NCBI RefSeq assembly: GCF_002982115.1
Contig: NZ_CP019980.1
Span: 3,418,001-3,482,000 of the forward strand
Reading direction: 5' to 3'
DNA from: Lysinibacillus sphaericus
GTDB lineage: Bacteria; Bacillota; Bacilli; Bacillales_A; Planococcaceae
DNA length: 64,000 nucleotides
Numbering within the stretch: the first letter of the stretch is position 1; each line of letters begins with the position of its first letter. A program made the position numbers and the translations under genes. The notes under the pieces were generated by a model. It searched no databases and was not told the DNA's origin. It saw nothing but the letters and a program-made list of their open reading frames with translations. Shown here piece after piece: positions 16,613 through 25,266 of this stretch.

Positions 16613-18634
16613 ATGATAGATCCAAACGAAATAACATATCTTGAAAAAACTTTAAAGCAATTAACAATTACAAATAAAAAACTTTCAACAGATATAAATC
16701 ATCAAGATTATCGTTTTAAAGATTTACAAAAATATATGGTTGAATATAAAAGTGAACTGGATAAATTTGAAGTGTATAATTACCAACAAACATTAAGTAT
16801 GATTGATAAGCGAGGTTTCGCTCATGTGACGGAACGTGAGCAGATAAGAAAGCTAATTACCTCTCCATATTTCGGACGATTCGATTTTTTATATCTTGGA
16901 GACGACCTTTGTGAGGCAGAAACAATTTATATTGGACGTTTTGGTTTTGCTGATGAAGAAGGAACGCAATTAATTTACGACTGGCGTGCACCCGTTTGCA
17001 ATATGTACTACGAGTTTGAAATTGGTAAAGCACATTATGTTGCGATGGATAAACAATTTGATGGTGAGCTTATTAAAAAACGTCAGATTAAAATAGAAAA
17101 TTCTAAACTGCAATATGTGCTTGATAGCTCATTAACGATACAAGATGAAGTTCTTCAGCAAACATTGAATCAGTATGCAAGTGAAAAGATGAAAACAATC
17201 GTCACATCGATTCAACGGGAGCAAAATAAGATTGTGCGAAATGAATCCGCACATAATGTCATCATTCAAGGCGTTGCTGGCTCAGGAAAAACAGCTGTTG
17301 CTTTACATCGCATCGCCTATTATTTATATAAGTTCCGTGATACGTTACAAGCTGAACGTATTTTTATTTTGTCCCCTAATAAAGTATTCGGCGACTATAT
17401 TTCTACTGTCCTCCCTGAGCTTGGTGAAGAGCCGATTCGTTCCTTTACTTTGGACGAGTTTACTTCAAATTTATTGCCAGCTACTGTAACATTTACACCA
17501 TTTGAAGAAGAAACGAAAAGCATTATATCGAATCCAAACAGTGCGTTGGCTACTCGTGCAAAAATCAAAGGAAATTATCAATTTGTACAAAAACTACAAG
17601 CTTTTTTGAATCAATTAGACTTGAAGCTTCTTAAAAACGAAAGTATAACCTTTGCTGGTGTAGAACTAAAAGCAGATTATTTACAAGGGCGTTTCCTTCA
17701 ATATAGAAAAGAGCCGGTTGTCATACGATTAGAGCTTTTAGCAGATGATATTATTCTTGTACTCAAGTCCAAGCGAACTAGAGAAGGTAAATTACCAACT
17801 AAAACTGAAATTACAAAGCTCTTAAAAAAGCGTCTCTTGTTTACTTCACCATTCGCAATTTACCGTGCCTTTATTGACACACTTGGCGAAAATATAGTTA
17901 AGTTTTCAAAAAGGCGATTTGAATTTAATGATGTCTACCCTTATCTATATGTCCAAATTTATTTTAAAGGAATTAAAAGATATGAGCTTGTCCAGCACTT
18001 TGTGTTGGATGAAATGCAAGATTATACTCCTATTCAGTATGCAGTATTGTCTAGTGTGTTTACTTGTAAACGAACAATTATTGGTGATTTTAGCCAAGCG
18101 CTTTTGCCGTATGACACGATATCAAAAGAGGCATTTGCAGCCATGTATAATAATCTAGAATACGTAGAATTAACAACAACCTACCGATCATCGTATGAAA
18201 TTGCCATGTATGCAAAAAAGTTTATACTTAATGGTGAAATTCATCCGATTGAAAGGCATGGGAGGGAACCAATTGAATTAATGTATGACACATTAGAACA
18301 AATGGTAAAACAAATCCATGAAAATGCGAGGAATGACTATCAATCTACCGCTATTATCTGTAAAACAGAGAGGGACTTACAAGTGTTGAAAGAGCATTTA
18401 AACTTATCATTTACAGTACTGGACGGTCTATCAGAAAAGTTTGAAACAGGGCTACTTTTAACCACAATACAGTATGCAAAAGGACTTGAGTTTGATATGG
18501 TCATCATCCCCTTTGTAAACAAAGCTAATTATCATACTGAATTTGATAATGGACTACTTTATATCGCTTCCACACGGGCAATGCATGAATTAATGCTTTT
18601 AGTAGACAATAACGCCCCTTCTCCATTACTGTAA
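16613..18634 (+). CDS. HelD-like RNA polymerase-associated superfamily 1 ATPase
   Basis: UvrD/Rep-type ATPase of 673 residues. Walker A is GVAGSGKTA (residues 220-228), Walker B is LDEMQDYTP, and the end has QYAKGLEFDMVIIP and LYIASTRAMHEL. The N-terminus is a predicted coiled coil (residues 5-60) followed by FGRFDFLYLG and IYDWRAPVCNMYYEF, the HelD layout. HelD removes or recycles stalled RNA polymerase. It is shorter than the roughly 774-residue B. subtilis HelD, so it may be a HelD-like paralogue. GATGGAGGG precedes the ATG. It runs tail to tail into the MerR gene with a 9-bp overlap. Confidence 0.88.
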   Translation: MIDPNEITYLEKTLKQLTITNKKLSTDINHQDYRFKDLQKYMVEYKSELDKFEVYNYQQTLSMIDKRGFAHVTEREQIRKLITSPYFGRFDFLYLGDDLCEAETIYIGRFGFADEEGTQLIYDWRAPVCNMYYEFEIGKAHYVAMDKQFDGELIKKRQIKIENSKLQYVLDSSLTIQDEVLQQTLNQYASEKMKTIVTSIQREQNKIVRNESAHNVIIQGVAGSGKTAVALHRIAYYLYKFRDTLQAERIFILSPNKVFGDYISTVLPELGEEPIRSFTLDEFTSNLLPATVTFTPFEEETKSIISNPNSALATRAKIKGNYQFVQKLQAFLNQLDLKLLKNESITFAGVELKADYLQGRFLQYRKEPVVIRLELLADDIILVLKSKRTREGKLPTKTEITKLLKKRLLFTSPFAIYRAFIDTLGENIVKFSKRRFEFNDVYPYLYVQIYFKGIKRYELVQHFVLDEMQDYTPIQYAVLSSVFTCKRTIIGDFSQALLPYDTISKEAFAAMYNNLEYVELTTTYRSSYEIAMYAKKFILNGEIHPIERHGREPIELMYDTLEQMVKQIHENARNDYQSTAIICKTERDLQVLKEHLNLSFTVLDGLSEKFETGLLLTTIQYAKGLEFDMVIIPFVNKANYHTEFDNGLLYIASTRAMHELMLLVDNNAPSPLL

Positions 18635-19348
18635 TGTTTTTAGTATAGCGATGATGGATTCCAAATCTTTCATCGCTATTTTTAATTGAGTAATTAAATC
18701 ATCCGTTACATGAAAAAAGTCATCTTTAAAGGTGGACGATTGTAATATTTGTAGTAGATTGAAATCTTCTTTCGATTGTTCCATTTCCCGAAATAAATTG
18801 GCAATGCTTGTAATCGAGAAGTGTGCACTACGTAACGTACGAATAATTAGCAATTTTTGTATATCGCGCTCAGAATAGATTCTTCGATTTTGTGTGTTTC
18901 TCTTTACAGTAAATAAATTGTTCCGTTCCCAATTCCGTAATGTTTCTTCTGTTAACTGAAGCATTGACGCGACAGTTTTGTGGGAAAATGTTTCAGTTGA
19001 AGTTGGTTGATTTTGCAATAAGTGTTCAACCGTTTTAACTGCTTTTAAAGCATAATCATATTCTGTTTGCAAAAAGCTTAAATAGGATTGTGCAGCATGT
19101 AAACATTCCTTAAACTGTTCGCTACCGCTTAGTAGTACTATTTTCGTGGCTTTTTTCCGCAGATTATTTTGAATAAATTCTTGTCTAAAAGCAAGCCGAG
19201 CAATTTTCATTTGTATTAGATGAAGATAAGAATATTCTCTGTAACCATTCTCTTTTCTCGGCACAGGCGAAATAAACTTCCATTCTTCGTAAATTCGAAC
19301 CGTATTCGGATGAACCTGAACTAGTTGGGCAATTTCACTAGTTCTCAT
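18626..19348 (-). CDS. MerR-family regulator with two MerR DNA-binding domains
   Basis: Protein of 240 residues with two MerR-type winged helices in tandem: TSEIAQLVQVHPNTVRIYEE near residues 3-25, and HKTVASMLQLTEETLRNWERN near 125-145 followed by RRIYSERDIQKLLIIRTL. MerR proteins normally have one such domain and dimerise to bind a palindrome, so a double-headed chain is unusual. I chose the ATG at 19348 behind GAGGCGG; the GTG at 19363 overlaps that site. There is no obvious metal-binding tail. Confidence 0.85.
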   Translation of the reverse strand: MRTSEIAQLVQVHPNTVRIYEEWKFISPVPRKENGYREYSYLHLIQMKIARLAFRQEFIQNNLRKKATKIVLLSGSEQFKECLHAAQSYLSFLQTEYDYALKAVKTVEHLLQNQPTSTETFSHKTVASMLQLTEETLRNWERNNLFTVKRNTQNRRIYSERDIQKLLIIRTLRSAHFSITSIANLFREMEQSKEDFNLLQILQSSTFKDDFFHVTDDLITQLKIAMKDLESIIAILKTLQ

Positions 19349-19492
19349 AAAAGACCGCCTCACTAACTAAAGATAGGATGTGATGATATTTAATAAGTAT
19401 ATCAAATGGTAAATGCCAGTGATAACAATAGCTAGGTCAATGGGGTACCAATCCATAGAATAAAAGAAAATGATTGATTATCGGCATAAAAA

Positions 19493-19578
19493 AGCACCCA
19501 ATGAAGCAAGATATGCTCCCAGGTGTAGGCATCTAAAATAAAATTTTGAGAGCATATCATTTGTGATAGTGAGGTGCT
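19493..19578. repeat. nested inverted repeat
   Basis: Outer arms AGCACC (19493-19498) and GGTGCT (19573-19578) enclose perfect 9-bp arms GATATGCTC (19510-19518) and GAGCATATC (19550-19558). No T-run follows, so it is not a standard terminator. It sits in the gap between the MerR gene and the small membrane protein gene and could be a decayed mobile-element end or an RNA element. Confidence 0.5.
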
Positions 19579-19642
19579 ATCAAAGTAGCCACTCTTTACT
19601 TCCAAAAGGTTATTTACTTTTTATTACATAGCCGTTGTCTTT

Positions 19643-20113
19643 TTAATAGAGGACATCTGTATTATTTGTAATAACAATATTTTCTTTATTAATAGTTACT
19701 TCCTTCGAATCTTGTTTGAAAACATGGATAATCCCATCTACTACGTTTTGAATAATGTGGTCATCAAATGTTGCCTCCGTGCGCAACACAACTGAACATG
19801 TTATTTCTTGATTCTTCGTATCGCCTATATTGGATTCAAAGGTTGCCGAAACTAGAACATCTTCACCTTTTAAACCTGTTTGTTCTGCTATGAGTGATTT
19901 TACATCTGCCTCTTTTGCCTTACGCCACTGCGTTGTTTCTTCATCCACTTCTTCCATCACTCTTACCTTCATTTCACCATTTGGCAAAAACTCAGTCAAT
20001 TCACTTGTCACCTCTGGTTTTGGTTTTTTTTGCCCAATAAGATAGTACGATACAGCAATCATCATTACCAAAAGCGAAAATAGTATTGTTTTCTTAGAAA
20101 TCCTTTTCAACAT
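19643..20113 (-). CDS. small membrane-anchored protein, unknown
   Basis: Protein of 156 residues with one N-terminal membrane helix (about residues 8-26), a Lys-rich inside, and an acidic outer domain rich in Glu and Thr. I do not recognise a family. It starts behind AAGGTG, 12 bp after the stop of the secreted-protein gene on the same strand, so the two are probably co-transcribed. Confidence 0.7.
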   Translation of the reverse strand: MLKRISKKTILFSLLVMMIAVSYYLIGQKKPKPEVTSELTEFLPNGEMKVRVMEEVDEETTQWRKAKEADVKSLIAEQTGLKGEDVLVSATFESNIGDTKNQEITCSVVLRTEATFDDHIIQNVVDGIIHVFKQDSKEVTINKENIVITNNTDVLY

Positions 20114-20125
20114 AATCACACCTTT

Positions 20126-20788
20126 TTAATTCACTCGATATGAATAGTTAACTACTAAAGTTCCGCCCACAAGACTTCCTAATGAAACATCATTGAAATT
20201 TATAATTTTATCTGCTAGAAGAACACGTTTATATAAAATATATCCTCCCGTACTTACGATAATATTATTGTTATTTTTTATGTAGGTGTTTGTATTCCCT
20301 ACGATAAAGCCAGAAGGGGGTATACCCAAAATGGAAACATTATTTACCGTTATTCTATATACATCTTTTCCAGGAGCTATGGGGCTACCTGTAGTATAGT
20401 TCACAGTATATATAGTTATATCTCCAGAGCCTACTATGTTCGTAAGTCTTAAACTATAATTATAATTTGTATTTGCTTTAATAGAATCTCTACTACTTCC
20501 AATTGTTCTTGCTCTTGAAACCTCTTGATTAGAAATTTCAGCATTAACAATAATCCCTTCTCCAACTGGAATATCATAAACTACCGAAGGTTCATCATTA
20601 AAATCATGATTTGCATGTTCATTTAAGTAATCAAATACAATTCCTAATCTTCTATCAATTTCTTCTTGATCAATATCATTTTCATTCCCATCATTGACTT
20701 CCGCGGTAATTGATTCTGCTAAAGCTCTATTTTCTTCTATACCTATTGAAACTAATAATAAAAATAATACAAACATGAACTTTTTCAT
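20126..20788 (-). CDS. secreted protein, unknown
   Basis: Protein of 220 residues with a signal peptide (MKKFMFVLFLLLVSIG, likely cleaved near ALAES). The mature part is acidic at first, then rich in Asn, Thr, Val and Gly in alternating patterns that suggest a beta-sandwich (NYNYSLRLTNIVGSGDITIY). It resembles small secreted Bacillus domains of unknown function such as DUF5626, but I cannot confirm that. TAGGAGTG precedes the ATG. Confidence 0.72.
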   Translation of the reverse strand: MKKFMFVLFLLLVSIGIEENRALAESITAEVNDGNENDIDQEEIDRRLGIVFDYLNEHANHDFNDEPSVVYDIPVGEGIIVNAEISNQEVSRARTIGSSRDSIKANTNYNYSLRLTNIVGSGDITIYTVNYTTGSPIAPGKDVYRITVNNVSILGIPPSGFIVGNTNTYIKNNNNIIVSTGGYILYKRVLLADKIINFNDVSLGSLVGGTLVVNYSYRVN

Positions 20789-21075
20789 AAATTCTTCACT
20801 CCTATATTTTTTTACTTTTAAGGATGATTAGGTTATTTCTCTACTTTTTAATATTTAGTAAAGAATTAGTATCATTAGACAATTTAGCATTTCTCTAAAA
20901 GTACTCCGCTACACATCATTTGCTGTAAAATTGATAGAAGACAAACAATCTCGAAAAATTCATTTACATAATTTAACTACTATTAAAACTTGTATGAATC
21001 ATCATAGCTTCAATCTCCCTTCAATTATTTTTTAATAATTTATCAGAATTTTTCGTTTGTTTCAATTAAAAATAG

Positions 21076-21456
21076 ATGGCTATTATTAAAAATCTAATGT
21101 CTCTGACCAATATGGACTTCGCTAAAATTCATTCAGGTTTTGTCATTGATGCGGCTAGTGAAACATTAAGAGATTTAGAAGATGAGCGTTTAACCACACT
21201 GTTAGCCACTAAAACAATTATTTTAAAGCGTGTTCAAAAATATTCAACAACCGCCAATTCTATTATTGCGCTTATTGGTAGTGGCGGAGCATGTAAATTA
21301 TCGCTTACCAATTGTTCATTGATGGAAAGCTTGAAGAAACCATTAAGCTGTAGATCACCACATGTTTCATGCATTATTACAAAATATCTCAATCGTACAC
21401 AAGCACCTCCGATTGTTGACAATGGGAGGTGCTGTTTTCAGAAAGATTTTTTGTAA
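21076..21456 (+). pseudogene. composite or decayed ORF of unknown origin
   Basis: An open frame of 126 codons without a visible ribosome binding site. Its first 65 residues (MDFAKIHSGFVIDAASETL and on) look protein-like. After about 21290 another frame carries a recognisable coding remnant (LFIDGKLEETIKL, then VDHHMFHALLQNI) related to a second remnant at 31740-31835. I therefore read the locus as a degraded gene with frameshifts that fuse into a spurious frame. It ends in a terminator hairpin. Confidence 0.45.
21402..21438 (+). terminator. Rho-independent terminator
   Basis: Nearly perfect palindrome: AGCACCTCC-g-ATTGT around TG, then ACAAT-g-GGAGGTGCT, followed by GTTTT. It shares the core CCTCCGATTG with the hairpin at 31841-31882, next to a related gene remnant. 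Confidence 0.85.
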
Positions 21457-21514
21457 TCATAGGATACAGGCCTCTTGCTATATTTCTGAATCACTAGAGT
21501 TTAAGAAAAATCGC

Positions 21515-21844
21515 TTATTTTTCTGGACTTTTAGAAGCATCTAATAAAACTACCCCTCCAATTATTAATACTATGCTAACTAATGTCATGATACTGAATG
21601 GTTCTCTCCAAAAAAGTATTCCAATTACCGCTGTTAATGCTGTGCCTACTCCTGACCATATCGCATAAGCTAAACTTAAGGGAACCGTTTTAAGGCATAA
21701 TGATAAAAAATAAAACGCTAGTCCAAAACTAACGATAATTCCTATGGAAGGGAATAATTTTGTAAATCCTTCCGATAATTTAAGCATTGTCACGCCAACT
21801 ATTTCACTAATAATGGACATTCCTAAAGCCATATAACCTTTCAT
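21515..21844 (-). CDS. small multidrug resistance (SMR) exporter subunit
   Basis: Four-helix proton-coupled exporter subunit of 109 residues. The active Glu is in the first helix (ALGMSIISEIVGVTMLKLSEG), and the family motif AYAIWSGVGTALTAVIG lies in the third. It follows another SMR gene by 22 bp; two different SMR genes in tandem usually form a heterodimer, as in EbrAB or YkkCD. Substrates may be cationic drugs or guanidinium-like compounds. Confidence 0.93.
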   Translation of the reverse strand: MKGYMALGMSIISEIVGVTMLKLSEGFTKLFPSIGIIVSFGLAFYFLSLCLKTVPLSLAYAIWSGVGTALTAVIGILFWREPFSIMTLVSIVLIIGGVVLLDASKSPEK

Positions 21845-21866
21845 ATATTACCTCCGATTCTATAGG

Positions 21867-22196
21867 TTAATGCGCGCTACCACTTGAGAGTCTTAATACG
21901 ACAACTCCACCAATGATTAGGGCTAAACCTAAAAATTTTTTAAAATTAAAACCTTCTTTATAAACAATAACGCCTACCAAAGAGGTTAATGCTGTACCTA
22001 CTCCCGACCATATCGCATAAGCCGTAACCAATGGAATTGTTTTAAGAGATAAAGATAAGCAGTAAAAAGCTATCCCCATACCTATTACAACTCCAATGGA
22101 AGGGAATAACTTTTTAAATCCATTTGATACTTTTAGCATTGAACTACCAATTACTTCGCTTACGATGGCTATTGCCAAAATTACATATGGATTCAA
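21867..22196 (-). CDS. small multidrug resistance (SMR) exporter subunit
   Basis: Partner SMR protein of 109 residues with the Glu-bearing first helix (AIAIVSEVIGSSMLKVS) and AYAIWSGVGTALTSLVG. It starts with TTG behind a strong AGGAGG. It is first gene of the pair; a structured RNA ending in a terminator lies 150-350 bp upstream. Confidence 0.93.
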   Translation of the reverse strand: MNPYVILAIAIVSEVIGSSMLKVSNGFKKLFPSIGVVIGMGIAFYCLSLSLKTIPLVTAYAIWSGVGTALTSLVGVIVYKEGFNFKKFLGLALIIGGVVVLRLSSGSAH

Positions 22197-22231
22197 GATT
22201 AATTCCTCCTATTTTTTCATATTTACTTTTT

Positions 22232-22260
22232 TGCATAATGTATCCTCTAGATAGTTTCAA
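22232..22260 (-). promoter_or_regulatory. candidate sigma-A promoter for the SMR pair
   Basis: On the minus strand TTGAAA (complement of 22255-22260) and TATGCA (complement of 22232-22237) are spaced by 17 bp. It lies downstream of the terminator at 22347-22377, so the SMR genes may not depend wholly on readthrough. Confidence 0.45.
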
Positions 22261-22346
22261 ATACTATACAGATTTCGTCATTTCACCTTTTCGAAAGAAG
22301 GTCAAAACATCCATTTATAAACTGGTTCAGCTGATTCAGGCACCAC

Positions 22347-22545
22347 AAAAAGGCACCCGGCTGTCTTGCCGCGCGCCTTCTGTTCTATCAGTATGCATGC
22401 TCTGTTCCCTTCCAGTCTGTCACGCCCGATAAGGATATGTAATCTCTTCAACATCGTCCTAACCCGGAGCACCTCTATTGCTCAGGCTAGTATGTCTATG
22501 CGTGGGGCAAACGGGCTAGAAGGTAATCCTAGATTCAACATCACG
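22347..22545 (-). ncRNA. GC-rich structured RNA, riboswitch-like, unidentified
   Basis: About 200 bp, clearly richer in G and C than its surroundings, between the dehydrogenase stop and the SMR genes. On the minus strand I see a closing pair CCTTCT...AGAAGG, an internal hairpin CTAGCC-GAGC...GCTC-GGGTTAG, and a second hairpin around GATGT...ACAT. A terminator follows (22352-22361 with 22368-22377, then TTTTT). The 3' strand of the closing pair overlaps the terminator's first arm, so the two may be mutually exclusive. It does not match the guanidine-I consensus I know, nor 6S, SRP, RNase P or tmRNA marks. Confidence 0.55.
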
Positions 22546-22555
22546 AAGCTATACT

Positions 22556-23500
22556 TTATTTGATTTGATTCAAATTGTTTTGCGGTGATTCATTGCGCAT
22601 GACTCTTTCGATATTTTGGACAAAGAAACGATACCTTGCTTCATGAAATTTTGTGCCATCCGGCATACCTGCAGAATGCGGGGTTAAGACAACATTTTTC
22701 AAAGTTCGTAGTTTACTATCTAAATCTAATGGCTCCACAGCAAATACATCCAGACAAGCTCCACCGATTACATTATTTTCTAAAGCTTCAATCAAATCAT
22801 CTTCGCATACAATCGGCCCTCTTGCTGTATTTACCAATAATGCATCGCTTTTCATTTGCTTTAAAAATGTTTTATCGACTAAATTTCTTGTAGACTCGTT
22901 TAGAAAAATATTGATTGTAATTACGTCAGAATTTCTAATTAATGTATCCAAATCAACCAATTCTACATCATTATTACTTTGAATATTTTTATTCGTGTCA
23001 TATGCTAGAACATTCATTTTAAAAGCTTTGGCCAGTTCCGCTACTCTGGAGCCAATCGCCCCAAAACCTATAGTACCAATTGTTTTTCCTAGCAACTCGC
23101 TGCCAGTATACTCTAGCTTCGTTTCATCTCCTTTATTTTTCATAAACTGATCCAAGAACGAGATATTTTTGTAATACCCAAGAATCAATGCCATAATATG
23201 TTCGGCAACTGCATTCGCATTGACTCCAGCCGCATTACTTACCCAAATATTTCTTTTGCTACAAGCTTCAATATCAACATTGTCAAAACCAGCGCCCGTC
23301 TGAACAAATTTTAACTGTTGTGCTTTATTTAATAAGGCTTCATCTACTTCGATATGCTCTGGAATTAATACATTCGCTTCACTGATAAATTCTTCGATTC
23401 GCTGAGGTTCAACGATTTGAATAGTCCAGTTTTCAGGGAACGATTGCGTAACTCTCTGTTTAGAATAATCGTTAAAGTAACCTGTGATTAACACATTCAT
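22556..23500 (-). CDS. D-isomer-specific 2-hydroxyacid dehydrogenase
   Basis: NAD-dependent dehydrogenase of 314 residues. The nucleotide-binding block is GKTIGTIGFGAIGSRVAEL (residues about 138-156), followed by VNTARGPIVCEDDLIEAL and the catalytic-region LTPHSAGMP. The substrate is a D-2-hydroxy acid or the matching keto acid. As last gene of the eight-gene operon it probably handles the carbon skeleton left after phosphorus is removed. Confidence 0.9.
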   Translation of the reverse strand: MNVLITGYFNDYSKQRVTQSFPENWTIQIVEPQRIEEFISEANVLIPEHIEVDEALLNKAQQLKFVQTGAGFDNVDIEACSKRNIWVSNAAGVNANAVAEHIMALILGYYKNISFLDQFMKNKGDETKLEYTGSELLGKTIGTIGFGAIGSRVAELAKAFKMNVLAYDTNKNIQSNNDVELVDLDTLIRNSDVITINIFLNESTRNLVDKTFLKQMKSDALLVNTARGPIVCEDDLIEALENNVIGGACLDVFAVEPLDLDSKLRTLKNVVLTPHSAGMPDGTKFHEARYRFFVQNIERVMRNESPQNNLNQIK

Positions 23501-23525
23501 TTATGCTACAACTCCTATAATCAAT

Positions 23526-24458
23526 TTATGCTTGAGCCCAAGCTTCAAAGAAAGTACGCTTTATATTGGCAATAACTAGCTTAGGTGATTCATTCTCAAG
23601 AGAACCCACTTCAAATGTCAGCACAGGCTTTCTTGTTGGTTTTGGACGTGTAAAAAAGTCAATGTCATTTAGCGTTTGGATGAACTTTGTTAACTCGCCA
23701 ACGCCAACTTCTGAATCCTTCACTCCAAAAGGAATATGCTTATCGCCGAAATAATGGGCTTGTCTGTCTTTCAAATAACAATTTCCGATATGAATATGCG
23801 TGAGATAATCTTTGGCAAGCCACAATGATTGATGTGGATTTTCTCCCATAATCGGAAGGTGACTTTGATCTAGGAGCAGACCAAAATTGTTATACTCACT
23901 TTGGATTGTTCTTGCTACATGTACCGCCTCATGGGTAGGGCCCAGCAAATATTTGCGGTCAACATGCCGATCCCCGATTTCTAAAGAGATACAAAGCTCA
24001 TACGTACCCGCTTTCTCTTTCGCATACTTGCATAGTTCCATGGTTGAAGCTATAAAAGCGTTTATATTATGTTGTTTGTTTTCTTCTCCTTCAAATTTCC
24101 CCGTCACGATGTGCATGATTTTTGCTTCCATTTCATAGCAATGGTCAATCAGCATTTGACACTTTTTAATTGAGTTGTTTCTTATAGCCGGGTCTAAGGA
24201 GCTTAGATCAATGTGTAATTCTCGAAACGCATCTCCGCCATTAAAAATCGTTTCCACACCACTGTACTGCATATACTTTTTAGCGAGATCCCTTGTCTCT
24301 TTATCGGCGATATACGAGACTTCCACTGCCGTAAAAAAGGGGTCTTCCAGTATAGTCAGCAGACTTGAAACCATCTGTTCCGGCTTGCTTTGTGGAAAGG
24401 GAAACAGCTTCGGCAGGACAATCCCGATGCTCGCCATTTTTTCCAGTTGATCCATCAT
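23526..24458 (-). CDS. sugar phosphate isomerase/epimerase-like TIM barrel protein
   Basis: AP-endonuclease-2-fold protein of 310 residues, the family that includes xylose and hydroxypyruvate isomerases. Likely metal ligands lie in SLEIGDRH, LLLDQSHLP and HIHIGNCYLKD, with a final LTFEVG. It overlaps the HAD gene by 4 bp. It likely isomerises a small hydroxy-carbonyl compound in the pathway; the substrate is unknown. Confidence 0.85.
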   Translation of the reverse strand: MMDQLEKMASIGIVLPKLFPFPQSKPEQMVSSLLTILEDPFFTAVEVSYIADKETRDLAKKYMQYSGVETIFNGGDAFRELHIDLSSLDPAIRNNSIKKCQMLIDHCYEMEAKIMHIVTGKFEGEENKQHNINAFIASTMELCKYAKEKAGTYELCISLEIGDRHVDRKYLLGPTHEAVHVARTIQSEYNNFGLLLDQSHLPIMGENPHQSLWLAKDYLTHIHIGNCYLKDRQAHYFGDKHIPFGVKDSEVGVGELTKFIQTLNDIDFFTRPKPTRKPVLTFEVGSLENESPKLVIANIKRTFFEAWAQA

Positions 24459-25189
24459 ACGATTTTACCTGACTCGATAAGTGCTGGCAGTTCTTTCACA
24501 GTATCAAGAACATGTGTATGATAATACTTGCCCCATACTTCAATTGGTGTCGAACCTTGGGTTACACCAATAACCGCTTTACAGCCTGCGTTATAGCCTT
24601 CGAGCATGTCTGCTGGCGTATCGCCAATTTTAATCACATTTCTCACATTTTGAACGTTTAAATATTCCATAGCTTTGAAAATCATAAATGGCGCTGGGCG
24701 TCCTTTTCCCTCCGGAACCATATCAAGATCTACCGCATAATCAATCAAACCATCCTTCACCCAGCCAAGTGACTCCATAATAACGCTGTTGATTTCTTTA
24801 TGAAACCCTGTGCCTGTCGCTACTTTAATGCCATTTTCTTTGCACCATTTAAGCGTTTCCGTTGCTCCCTCAATTTCTCGGCAATTCTCCTGATAATAAG
24901 CAATCATATATTCGGTATATCGATCATAGAGTTTGACAGCCTCATCTTGAGTTGAGTTGTCGATATCTACTTCAAAATTTTTAAAATCGATAAAGTTCCC
25001 TTTTGTTCTCGCAATTAAAAATTGATACAAATGAATCTTGTTTGTTCCCATATGGTTGCTGATTTCATCTTTTGTAACGTTTAATCCGTAATCCACAGCT
25101 GCTTTATAAAGACAATCCCTAACTCCGTTATTATCCTCTACAAGGGTACCAGCTAAATCGAATACAGCTAATTCAATATTATATTTCAT
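24455..25189 (-). CDS. phosphonatase-like HAD hydrolase
   Basis: HAD hydrolase of 244 residues. The nucleophile motif is FDLAGTLVED; then a long alpha-helical cap, GVATGTGFHKE, and the acidic motif IKIGDTPADMLEGYNAG. The FDLAGT variant and cap resemble PhnX-like phosphonatase-type hydrolases, which act on phosphonoacetaldehyde or related phosphoesters. I did not see the PhnX Schiff-base lysine with confidence. Start at 25189 follows ATGGAGAG, which itself overlaps the alternative ATG at 25204. Confidence 0.85.
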   Translation of the reverse strand: MKYNIELAVFDLAGTLVEDNNGVRDCLYKAAVDYGLNVTKDEISNHMGTNKIHLYQFLIARTKGNFIDFKNFEVDIDNSTQDEAVKLYDRYTEYMIAYYQENCREIEGATETLKWCKENGIKVATGTGFHKEINSVIMESLGWVKDGLIDYAVDLDMVPEGKGRPAPFMIFKAMEYLNVQNVRNVIKIGDTPADMLEGYNAGCKAVIGVTQGSTPIEVWGKYYHTHVLDTVKELPALIESGKIV

Positions 25190-25266
25190 TATAAAACTCT
25201 CCATTTCTGTTATATGTGGGGTGAAACTACTTGCTGCTCTGTGCAGCAGTTCATTATTTATGTCTT

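Noticed and set aside
22347-22545. Guanidine-I (ykkC) riboswitch for the SMR genes
   Set aside because: Position fits, but the conserved aptamer core I know is not visible, so I left the RNA unnamed.
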